Below, in pieces: positions 57,407 to 64,000 of a DNA stretch of 64,000 bases. Below the pieces are notes generated by a model, which was given only the letters and a program-made list of their open reading frames with translations, made no database searches and was not told the origin of the DNA. The number at the start of each line of letters is the position of its first letter. The stretch's first letter is position 1. The stretch covers positions 1-64,000 of the forward strand of contig CAIKFU010000024.1 in NCBI GenBank assembly GCA_903826775.1. The letters run 5' to 3'. The position numbers were made by a program, and so were the translations under genes. The stretch comes from an uncultured beta proteobacterium (lineage in GTDB: Bacteria > Pseudomonadota > Gammaproteobacteria > Burkholderiales > Burkholderiaceae).

Positions 57407-58911
57407 TGCTGCGCGAGGAATTTAATGCACTGGCAAAACAAGGCTTTAATCGCATCCCTCTCGTCAAAGAAGTTCTAGCTGATCTTGAAACCCCCTTATC
57501 GCTTTACCTCAAGCTCACCAAAGCTTTTGGCAAGAAAAACTCCTATCTACTGGAATCCGTTTTAGGTGGAGAGCGATTTGGTAGATTCTCCTTCATTGGA
57601 TTGCCAGCCAAAACACTACTGAGAACCGTCGGTACACCACAATCACCGATCACTGAGATAGTTACCGATGGACAAGTGGTTGAAACAAATCGAGATAATC
57701 CGCTAGATTTCATTGATGCTTATTTCAAGCGTTTTAAAGTTGCCCTGCAACCTGGGCTACCCCGTTTTTGCGGGGGACTTGCAGGATATTTTGGCTACGA
57801 TACTGTTCGCTATATTGAATCTCGCCTAGCAAATCATCAATTACCCGATGAATTGGGCGTGCCAGATATACAACTCATGCTTACTGAAGAATTGGCGGTA
57901 ATTGATAACGTCGCGGGGCGAATTTACCTAATCATTTATGCTGACCCATCACAACCGGATAGCTTTGAAAAGGGTCAAATAAGATTAAATGAGTTGCGTG
58001 CTTGCTTAAATCAATCGATCAGCGTATCGCCGTCTAAGCCCAGCATTAAAACCGAGTCAATCAGGCAATTTAAGGCGGCGAATTTTGAAAGCGCCGTTCA
58101 AAAAACAAAAGAATACATTTTGGCTGGCGATTGCATGCAAGTTGTCATCGGCCAGCGCATTAGCAAACCCTATACCGACTCTCCGCTTACCTTGTATCGA
58201 GCGCTTCGCTCCCTAAACCCATCTCCTTACATGTACTACTATGATTTTGGCAACCTCCAAGTCGTAGGATCATCTCCTGAAATATTAGTACGCCAAGAAA
58301 AACGGGGGTCTCAAAAAATTGTGACCATTAGGCCTTTAGCAGGCACTCGTCCTCGCGGAGATAGCCCAGAGGAAGATGACCGTTTAGCTAAAGAATTGTT
58401 GGCTGACCCAAAAGAAATTGCTGAGCATGTCATGCTCATTGATCTAGCTCGAAATGATGTTGGGCGTATTGCCAAAACAGGCTCTGTAAAAGTTACTGAT
58501 TCAATGTCAATTGAAAAGTATTCTCATGTTCAGCATATTGTTAGCTCAGTTGAAGGGGAGCTTCTCGACAATATGAGTAACATGGATGTATTGCGTGCGA
58601 CTTTTCCTGCAGGCACATTGTCTGGTGCACCTAAAATCCGGGCTATGGAAATTATCGATGAAGTGGAAATCGTGAAGAGGGGTGTATACGGTGGAGCCGT
58701 AGGCTACATCTCTTTCTCGGGTGATATGGATGTAGCAATCGCCATCCGTACCGGAGTAATTCATAATGGCATGCTCCACTCGCAAGCTGGCGCAGGGGTG
58801 GTAGCTGATTCCGACCCCGCTTCGGAACGTAAAGAAACCGAAGCGAAGGCACGCGCAGTATTGATGGCTGCCGACCTAGTACAAGGAGGACTTGATGCTC
58901 CTCATGATTGA
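57406..58911 (+). CDS. trpE: Anthranilate synthase component I
   Basis: Converts chorismate to anthranilate with ammonia from TrpG. Its 501 residues have the N-terminal feedback region [17 protein letters not shown] (with S in LES, the usual tryptophan-binding site), [14 protein letters not shown] (about 125), [20 protein letters not shown] (about 275), [11 protein letters not shown] (about 309), [32 protein letters not shown] and [14 protein letters not shown]. Its first ATG overlaps rpe as TAATG; its 3' end overlaps trpG. Confidence 0.98.
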   Translation: MLREEFNALAKQGFNRIPLVKEVLADLETPLSLYLKLTKAFGKKNSYLLESVLGGERFGRFSFIGLPAKTLLRTVGTPQSPITEIVTDGQVVETNRDNPLDFIDAYFKRFKVALQPGLPRFCGGLAGYFGYDTVRYIESRLANHQLPDELGVPDIQLMLTEELAVIDNVAGRIYLIIYADPSQPDSFEKGQIRLNELRACLNQSISVSPSKPSIKTESIRQFKAANFESAVQKTKEYILAGDCMQVVIGQRISKPYTDSPLTLYRALRSLNPSPYMYYYDFGNLQVVGSSPEILVRQEKRGSQKIVTIRPLAGTRPRGDSPEEDDRLAKELLADPKEIAEHVMLIDLARNDVGRIAKTGSVKVTDSMSIEKYSHVQHIVSSVEGELLDNMSNMDVLRATFPAGTLSGAPKIRAMEIIDEVEIVKRGVYGGAVGYISFSGDMDVAIAIRTGVIHNGMLHSQAGAGVVADSDPASERKETEAKARAVLMAADLVQGGLDAPHD

Positions 58912-59470
58912 TAACTACGATTCATTTACCTATAACCTAGTTCAATATTTTTCTGAACTTGGAGAAGATGTGCGAGTTTTTCGCAACGATCAAATTACGG
59001 TAGACGAAATTTCCACCCTTAACCCACATAAAATTTGCATTTCCCCTGGTCCATGCAGCCCTTCAGAAGCTGGAATTTCCGTCGACACGATTAAACGTTA
59101 TGCCGGCATAATTCCGATCTTAGGTGTCTGTCTTGGGCACCAAGCAATTGGCGAGGCATTTGGCGGGAAAGTGATCCGCGCTCAAAAAGTCATGCATGGT
59201 AAAACCGATGACATTCACCATACCGGTGTCGGCGTATTTACCAATCTGCCATCCCCATTCAAAGTGACACGTTATCACTCTCTTGCCATTGAACGAAGCT
59301 CCCTACCCGATGTTTTAGAAATTACCGCCACATCATCTGATGGAGAAATCATGGGCGTACGTCATCGTGAATTTATTGTGGAGGGAGTTCAGTTTCACCC
59401 GGAATCGATTTTGTCTGAACATGGTCACGCTCTTCTCAAGAATTTTTTAGATCTGAAATTAAAACCCTAA
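58895..59470 (+). CDS. trpG: Anthranilate synthase component II (glutamine amidotransferase)
   Basis: Supplies ammonia to TrpE; a class I glutamine amidotransferase. I choose the ATG at 58895 (191 residues), as AAGGAGG lies 5 bases upstream within the end of trpE; a TTG one codon earlier and an ATG at 58904 are less likely. [26 protein letters not shown], the catalytic Cys79 in [11 protein letters not shown], and the H/E of [12 protein letters not shown] (about 170) are present. It may double in folate synthesis as PabA, which sequence cannot exclude. Confidence 0.97.
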   Translation: MLLMIDNYDSFTYNLVQYFSELGEDVRVFRNDQITVDEISTLNPHKICISPGPCSPSEAGISVDTIKRYAGIIPILGVCLGHQAIGEAFGGKVIRAQKVMHGKTDDIHHTGVGVFTNLPSPFKVTRYHSLAIERSSLPDVLEITATSSDGEIMGVRHREFIVEGVQFHPESILSEHGHALLKNFLDLKLKP

Positions 59471-59484
59471 ACCAATCAAAAGCT

Positions 59485-60513
59485 ATGGCCATCACACCTC
59501 AAGAAGCATTGCAACGTTGCATAGAACATCGCGAACTATTTCACGATGAAATGACAGATATCATGCGAATGATCATGGGCGGGGAAATATCTCCTCCATT
59601 AGTTGCCGGGCTTCTAGTTGCTTTGCGTACGAAAAAGGAAACTGTTGGCGAAATTGCTGCTGCTGCAAAGGTAATGCGCGAATTTGCAACTCCAGTCAAA
59701 GTTAAAAATTCCGATCATTTGGTCGATGTTGTTGGAACAGGCGGGGATGGTTCACATACTTTTAATATTTCCACAGCAGCAATGTTTGTGGCGGCCGCCG
59801 CAGGTGCGCAAATCGCCAAACACGGAAATCGCAGCGTAAGCAGTAAATCCGGCAGCGCTGACATCATCGAAGCTCTTGGTGGAAGGCTTAACCTTTCTGC
59901 CGATCAAGTAGCCGAATGCATTTCTACAGTTGGGGCAGGGTTTATGTTTGCGCCCAACCATCACCCCGCCATGAAAAATGTCGTCCCGATCCGAAAGGAG
60001 CTAGGCGTACGTACGATCTTTAATATATTAGGCCCACTTACCAATCCTGCAGACGCTAAACACATTTTAATGGGCGTTTTCCATGCCGATCTTGTTGGTA
60101 TTCAGGCACGCGTATTACAGATGCTCGGAATGAAACATGCTCTGGTTGTATTTGGTCGTGAAGGTCTTGATGAAATTTCCCTTGAAGGCTTCACAATGAT
60201 TGGTGAGCTCAAGAATGGAGTTGTTCATGAATACGAGATTCACCCAAAGGATTTCGGATTAAGCACAGAACCAACAAGCTCATTTAAAGTAGCTAATGTT
60301 GAGGAGTCTAAGAAAATTGTTTTGGATGTTCTAGATAAAAAACCTGGCCCGGCCAGCGATATTGTTTGCCTAAATGCTGGCGCCGTTTTATATGTTGCTG
60401 ACATTGCAAAAGATATTGGTAGCGGAATTCGTATGGCCAGAGAAGCAATTGAATCTGGAGCCGCACGGAATAAATTAAACGACTTTATTACCGCAACCCA
60501 AGCAAGCCTTTAA
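59485..60513 (+). CDS. trpD: Anthranilate phosphoribosyltransferase
   Basis: Transfers phosphoribosyl from PRPP to anthranilate. Its 342 residues contain [16 protein letters not shown] (about 83-98) for PRPP binding, [22 protein letters not shown] (about 111-132), [33 protein letters not shown] segments (about 154-186) and GREGLDEIS (about 226). It is separate from TrpG, unlike the fused enteric form. trpC starts 10 bp later. Confidence 0.98.
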   Translation: MAITPQEALQRCIEHRELFHDEMTDIMRMIMGGEISPPLVAGLLVALRTKKETVGEIAAAAKVMREFATPVKVKNSDHLVDVVGTGGDGSHTFNISTAAMFVAAAAGAQIAKHGNRSVSSKSGSADIIEALGGRLNLSADQVAECISTVGAGFMFAPNHHPAMKNVVPIRKELGVRTIFNILGPLTNPADAKHILMGVFHADLVGIQARVLQMLGMKHALVVFGREGLDEISLEGFTMIGELKNGVVHEYEIHPKDFGLSTEPTSSFKVANVEESKKIVLDVLDKKPGPASDIVCLNAGAVLYVADIAKDIGSGIRMAREAIESGAARNKLNDFITATQASL

Positions 60514-60523
60514 AAAATCTGCT

Positions 60524-61327
60524 ATGAGCGATATTCTTAAAAAAATCATTTCCACAAAACGTCTTGAAATAGAGGCCGCAAAAAAATTCACATCCTTGTC
60601 TTCCCAACGCACTTTGGCAGAAGAGCATCGTAATAACGCTTCATTGAAGCCCCGTGGATTCGCTCGAAGAATTGAAGAAGTGATTGCTGAAGGTCATGCC
60701 GGAGTTATTGCCGAGATTAAAAAGGCAAGCCCTAGCAAAGGGGTAATTAGAGCCGACTTTAATCCAACTGAAATTGCGCAATCCTACGAAAATCATGGCG
60801 CTGCGTGCCTGTCCGTATTAACCGATGTAAATTATTTTCAAGGATCTATTGCCTACCTACAAGCTGCTCGATCTGCATGCAACTTACCAGTGCTACGAAA
60901 AGATTTCACAATAGAGCCCTACCAAATTTATGAGGCTCGAGCTATTGGCGCTGATGCAATATTGCTGATTGTTGCAGCGCTTGAATTAAATCAGATGAAA
61001 GACCTTGAAAGCTGTGCCCTTGAGTTAGGTCTTGATGTCTTGGTTGAAGTACATAACGCCATTGAATTGGAGATGGCGCTGGATCTTAAAACACCATTAC
61101 TTGGAATCAATAATAGAAATCTAAAAACGTTTGAGGTATCTATTGAAACCACCTTAAACCTACTGCCTTTGATTCCCCTTGGAAAACGAATCGTCACCGA
61201 ATCCGGTATTTTCCATCGTAATGACGTCAAGCAAATGCGTGAACACAATGTTAGCGCCTTTCTCATAGGAGAAGCGTTTATGCGGGAAACGGATCCCGGC
61301 ATTGCATTAAGTCAATTGTTTAATTAG
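60524..61327 (+). CDS. trpC: Indole-3-glycerol-phosphate synthase
   Basis: TIM-barrel enzyme that closes the indole ring from CdRP. Its 267 residues contain [16 protein letters not shown] (about 63-78) with a catalytic lysine, [14 protein letters not shown] (about 96), [31 protein letters not shown] segments (about 123-153), [12 protein letters not shown] (about 191) and [11 protein letters not shown]. No fused TrpF. Last trp gene here; trpB, trpA and trpF are not in the window. Confidence 0.98.
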   Translation: MSDILKKIISTKRLEIEAAKKFTSLSSQRTLAEEHRNNASLKPRGFARRIEEVIAEGHAGVIAEIKKASPSKGVIRADFNPTEIAQSYENHGAACLSVLTDVNYFQGSIAYLQAARSACNLPVLRKDFTIEPYQIYEARAIGADAILLIVAALELNQMKDLESCALELGLDVLVEVHNAIELEMALDLKTPLLGINNRNLKTFEVSIETTLNLLPLIPLGKRIVTESGIFHRNDVKQMREHNVSAFLIGEAFMRETDPGIALSQLFN

Positions 61328-61335
61328 CTTTTAAA

Positions 61336-61896
61336 CTAGGTTTTGCTTTGGTAACTCCTATACACATCGACTCCCTGCTTAATAAGCGCTACCACGAGAA
61401 TCGATCCAACCACATCTCCAACAAACATAACAAACCAGTTGTCCAAGCTTCCTGAATTCAGGTCGCGAAAAATAAACCAACACTGATGCAGTCCTGAACT
61501 TATCAGGGCAAAAATTAAAATGCAGGCTAATAGTTTGTAGAGATTTAAATTATTCAAATCCGACATGAGAATGTCGTTAGACACAACAACCATTCTTGCA
61601 AAGTATGGAGCAAACCCAGATATGAATCCAATCCCAATGCATGTGATTAGTCCGTAGGAATAACCGCCACAATAACTGATCAGAAAGGACGCAATGGCTA
61701 TACCAAATGCCCCTGGTAATGCAAAAATTAAGACAAGGAATAGTCGCATACCCGCTGGCAAATAAACCCAATTTACGCCTTTGCTATATTCCAAATAACC
61801 AGTTACCCAATCATTAAAATAAAAAAAGGCAATGTAAACGACTGCGCTAAGTATTAACTCCCCTGAAAAATGTGCGGTAATTTGATTGCGCTTCAT
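61336..61896 (-). CDS. MASE1-like integral membrane protein without output domain
   Basis: A 186-residue protein of five or six hydrophobic segments (about 13-30, 50-75, 80-105, 118-142, 150-170). GVNWVYLPAGMRLFLVLIF resembles the MASE1 sensory membrane domain, which in other proteins is fused to histidine kinases or GGDEF domains; here no catalytic domain follows, so the protein is a stand-alone membrane module. Function unknown. The ATG at 61896 is chosen; a GTG one codon earlier is possible. It is divergent from a MarR-like gene with an inverted repeat between them, which suggests functional linkage. Confidence 0.6.
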   Translation of the reverse strand: MKRNQITAHFSGELILSAVVYIAFFYFNDWVTGYLEYSKGVNWVYLPAGMRLFLVLIFALPGAFGIAIASFLISYCGGYSYGLITCIGIGFISGFAPYFARMVVVSNDILMSDLNNLNLYKLLACILIFALISSGLHQCWFIFRDLNSGSLDNWFVMFVGDVVGSILVVALIKQGVDVYRSYQSKT

Positions 61897-61922
61897 CACT
61901 TAGAAAGCTCACTTAGAATTAG

Positions 61923-61969
61923 AAAATTATCATTTTTACGTTTGTTAAAATTGATAATTTTTATATAAT
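61923..61969 (+). promoter_or_regulatory. Inverted repeat and promoter between the divergent membrane-protein and winged-helix genes
   Basis: AAAATTATCA (61923-61932) and TGATAATTTT (61952-61961) form a perfect 10-bp inverted repeat with a 19-bp spacer. On the plus strand TTGTTA (61942-61947) and TATAAT (61964-61969), 16 bp apart, form a promoter for the regulator gene; the right arm lies between -35 and -10. On the minus strand GATAAT, a possible -10 for the membrane gene, falls in the left arm. This is an arrangement expected for a dimeric autoregulator. The region is very A+T-rich, so some symmetry may be chance. Confidence 0.55.
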
Positions 61970-62012
61970 CAAAACTCCATAAAACACTGAATCACTATTC
62001 GTAAATTACATC

Positions 62013-62363
62013 ATGAATAATCCAAAAAGTAACTCATATTTGCGTTTTTTGGATCTAATTGACATTTTAGAGCGTATTAATCCTGGAAAACAACTAGACT
62101 CCGTAGAAAAGGCCTTGCTTGATATTGTTGTTTTGAGCTTTCATAACGATGGGTCTTTACTTGTGGGCGACCTGATTTCCCTAAATCGGTTGGGGTCTCA
62201 GGCAACTTTGCATGGTCGACTAAAAAACCTAAGTGCCATGGGTTATATCAAGATGGCTGCAAACACCGATGGTCGAAAAAAACAGGTTATGCCGACTAAA
62301 CTTGCGCTCAAGCGTTACGATGAAATGTCAAGATGCCTTGAAAAGGCTGTTAAAACAAACTAA
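62013..62363 (+). CDS. MarR-like winged-helix DNA-binding protein
   Basis: A 116-residue single-domain transcription factor. The pattern fits a MarR-type winged helix: LDSVEKALLDIVVLSFHNDGS (helices 1-2), then LLVGDLISLNRLGSQATLHGRLKNLSAMGYIKM segments (about 46-78) as the recognition region, a wing with NTDGRKKQVMPT (about 83-94), and a C-terminal helix. Ligand and targets unknown. It is divergent from the MASE1-like gene and is followed by an intrinsic terminator, so it is a single-gene unit. Confidence 0.75.
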   Translation: MNNPKSNSYLRFLDLIDILERINPGKQLDSVEKALLDIVVLSFHNDGSLLVGDLISLNRLGSQATLHGRLKNLSAMGYIKMAANTDGRKKQVMPTKLALKRYDEMSRCLEKAVKTN

Positions 62364-62368
62364 TGAAC

Positions 62369-62393
62369 AAGGCTCGATAAGAGCCTTTTAATT
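62369..62393 (+). terminator. Intrinsic terminator of the winged-helix gene
   Basis: Stem AAGGCTC/GAGCCTT (62369-62387) with a 5-nt loop, followed by TTAATTT, 6 bp after the stop codon. It also lies just downstream of the convergent ychF. Confidence 0.8.
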
Positions 62394-62399
62394 TGAAAG

Positions 62400-63494
62400 C
62401 TAGACATTAAAGAGGAAATTTAAAACGTCCCCGTCTTTAACCACATACTCCTTGCCCTCAGCCCTCATCTTGCCCGCCTCTTTCGCCCCAGATTCACCGC
62501 TGTATTTAATGAAGTCATCATAGGAGATGGTTTGAGCACGAATGAAACCGCGTTCAAAATCGGTATGAATCACACCTGCGGCTTGGGGAGCGGTATCGCC
62601 AATGTGAATCGTCCAGGCTCGAACTTCTTTCACGCCCGCCGTAAAGTAGGTTTGCAAGCCTAATAAAGCATAACCGGCACGAATGACGCGGTCTAAACCA
62701 GGCTCTTTCATACCTAAATCCGCTAAAAACTCCAGTTTATCGACATCCTCTAAATCGGCAATCTCCGCCTCAATTGCTGCGCAAACAGCCACAACCGGTG
62801 CCCCCTCTTTGGCTGCATGCTGCTTGACGGCTTCTAGGTGTGGGTTATCTTCAAAGCCATTTTCTTTTACATTCGCAACATACATGGTTGGTTTGGCCGT
62901 AATCAGGCAAAGCGGCCTTAAAAGGGCTTTTTCATCTTCGCTTAAGCTCATACTGCGAACTGGGAGCGCGGTGTCAAGATGCGCCTGAACTTTAGTCAGA
63001 ACGCTCACCAATGCCATTGCTTCCTTATCGTTTCCTGATTTGGCAGCCTTGCTTGAGCGATTCAATGTTTTTTCAACAGTTGCCAAATCAGACAAAGCCA
63101 ATTCTGTATCGATAACACCAATATCGGCAAGAGGATCAATTTTGCCTGCTACGTGAATGACGTTCTCATCCTCAAAACACCGTACCACATGGGTAATGGC
63201 ATCTGTTTCCCGAATATTGGCTAAAAATTGATTCCCCAGACCCTCACCCTTCGAAGCCCCGGCAACCAAACCAGCAATATCAACAAATTCAACCACCGCA
63301 GGCAGAATGCGCTCTGGCTTGACGATCTTTGCCAATCCCTGAAGTCGCCCATCGGGGACCTCAACAATGCCCACATTAGGCTCAATTGTGCAGAAAGGAT
63401 AGTTTTCCGCTGCGATACCAGCCTTGGTAAGCGCATTAAAGAGGGTAGATTTGCCGACATTAGGCAGGCCGACGATGCCACATTTCAAAGACAT
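62400..63494 (-). CDS. ychF: Ribosome-binding ATPase YchF
   Basis: Obg-related P-loop protein that binds ATP rather than GTP and associates with ribosomes; implicated in stress response. Its 364 residues have GLPNVGKST (8-16), [17 protein letters not shown] (about 72), the NVKEN in place of the usual NKxD, a coiled-coil insertion (about 130-200), and a C-terminal TGS-like domain with [17 protein letters not shown] (about 312). Length is standard. It diverges from the UbiH-like gene at the right edge. Confidence 0.98.
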   Translation of the reverse strand: MSLKCGIVGLPNVGKSTLFNALTKAGIAAENYPFCTIEPNVGIVEVPDGRLQGLAKIVKPERILPAVVEFVDIAGLVAGASKGEGLGNQFLANIRETDAITHVVRCFEDENVIHVAGKIDPLADIGVIDTELALSDLATVEKTLNRSSKAAKSGNDKEAMALVSVLTKVQAHLDTALPVRSMSLSEDEKALLRPLCLITAKPTMYVANVKENGFEDNPHLEAVKQHAAKEGAPVVAVCAAIEAEIADLEDVDKLEFLADLGMKEPGLDRVIRAGYALLGLQTYFTAGVKEVRAWTIHIGDTAPQAAGVIHTDFERGFIRAQTISYDDFIKYSGESGAKEAGKMRAEGKEYVVKDGDVLNFLFNV

Positions 63495-63534
63495 AGTTAT
63501 ATTGTAAAGGGGCGGGTTTCGATATCATCGAGTT

Positions 63535-64000
63535 ATGTCAGAAGTTACTAAAAAATCCCAAGCCATATTTTCAGAGAAATCGCACCCCCTAGACATGTCA
63601 AGTAAGGCTCGTACCTTTGATATTGCCGTCATTGGCGGCGGAATTGCCGGTAAAGCCTGCGCCCTAGGGTTAGCGCAACTAGGGTTTCAGACCATCCAAA
63701 TTGCCCCCGGTTTAGATCAATCGACGCCGCTCCCTCAAGGGACTACATGGGGACAGCGAATTTACGCTTTCTCACCCAGCACCCAAAAATTGCTTGCCCA
63801 TCTGCAAATATGGGACGCCTTAGACCATAGCCGTATGCAAGCGGTTCAAGATATGCGCATATTCGGCGATCGAGGTGAACAGAATGATCAACTTCACCTT
63901 TCCTCCTTTGAAGCTGGTACAACCCAACTAGCATGGATTGGTGAATCCAGCTTAATTGAGCACACCCTCGATCAAGCAGCAAAATTTCAAAACAAGCTCG
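63535..64000 (+). CDS. UbiH/UbiF-family FAD-dependent hydroxylase, 3' end outside window
   Basis: N-terminal 155 codons of a flavin monooxygenase. The FAD-binding motif DIAVIGGGIAGKACALGLAQLG is visible in two halves (about residues 29-50), followed by GQRIYAFSPSTQKLL and ERL-type region WIGESSLIEHTL, typical of the ubiquinone hydroxylases. Which ring position it modifies cannot be told. The ATG at 63535 gives a polar lead of 20 residues; an ATG at 63595 is an alternative. Together with ispB and coq7 this fits aerobic ubiquinone synthesis. Confidence 0.85.
   Translation, partial: MSEVTKKSQAIFSEKSHPLDMSSKARTFDIAVIGGGIAGKACALGLAQLGFQTIQIAPGLDQSTPLPQGTTWGQRIYAFSPSTQKLLAHLQIWDALDHSRMQAVQDMRIFGDRGEQNDQLHLSSFEAGTTQLAWIGESSLIEHTLDQAAKFQNKL

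Noticed and set aside
1..64000. CRISPR arrays, transposases, integrases, phage genes and rRNA operons
   Set aside because: None seen: no regularly spaced direct repeats beyond the three MraZ units, and every long frame fits a housekeeping or metabolic family.

Overview
The window is a chromosomal segment of a betaproteobacterium. Gene content and order fit Burkholderiaceae, and Polynucleobacter is the closest match I recognise: proS-rppH-CNP1-like-proB-obgE-rpmA-rplU facing ispB and tRNA-Pro, a complete dcw cluster running mraZ to ftsZ and followed by a peroxiredoxin, lpxC, a DciA-like gene and secA, and rpe-trpEGDC. The genus is inferred from memory of gene order and protein features, not from a search. 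The DNA is densely coded. I see no prophage, insertion sequence, CRISPR array or rRNA.

Layout. 1-7.4 kb: class Ia ribonucleotide reductase (nrdB cut by the left edge, and nrdA) behind a promoter with two NrdR-like boxes, then an AmpD amidase fused to a small membrane/zinc-ribbon module, a YpjD/CcsA-like membrane protein, and ffh facing the other way. This part is clearly richer in G+C than the rest. 7.4-14.1 kb: proS, rppH, a CNP1-like lipoprotein, a short proB without the PUA domain, obgE, rpmA and rplU behind a consensus sigma-70 promoter lying inside the start of ispB, then tRNA-Pro(CGG). 14.1-25.7 kb: mostly single metabolic genes: a GrdB-like CxxC protein, an FAH-family enzyme, a PanE-like reductase, a sodium:solute symporter, a squalene-synthase-like enzyme, ogt, a CorC/HlyC-type CBS protein, coaE, zapD, a MutT-like Nudix hydrolase, a DUF815 ATPase and argJ. 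25.8-30.7 kb: secA, a DciA-like protein, lpxC and a peroxiredoxin.

30.7-48.3 kb: the dcw cell-wall and division cluster on the minus strand (mraZ-rsmH-ftsL-ftsI-murE-murF-mraY-murD-ftsW-murG-murC-ddl-ftsQ-ftsA-ftsZ). Many neighbours overlap by ATGA or TAATG, which points to one translationally coupled unit. Upstream of mraZ are a clear promoter and a three-repeat MraZ operator; further upstream is a perfect 24-bp inverted repeat next to the end of coq7. 48.5-54.9 kb: coq7, then bioB facing bioA-bioF-bioD, then an M20 amidohydrolase. 55-61.3 kb: mltA, a possible small membrane protein, apaG, and rpe-trpE-trpG-trpD-trpC. 61.3-64 kb: a divergent pair of a MASE1-like membrane protein and a MarR-like winged-helix protein sharing an inverted repeat, ychF, and the start of a UbiH-family hydroxylase cut by the right edge.

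I do not see a clearly new multi-gene system. The most unusual items are the MASE1-like/winged-helix pair, the perfect inverted repeat at 48.5 kb, the AmpD fusion, the PUA-less ProB, and the orphan GrdB-like protein.
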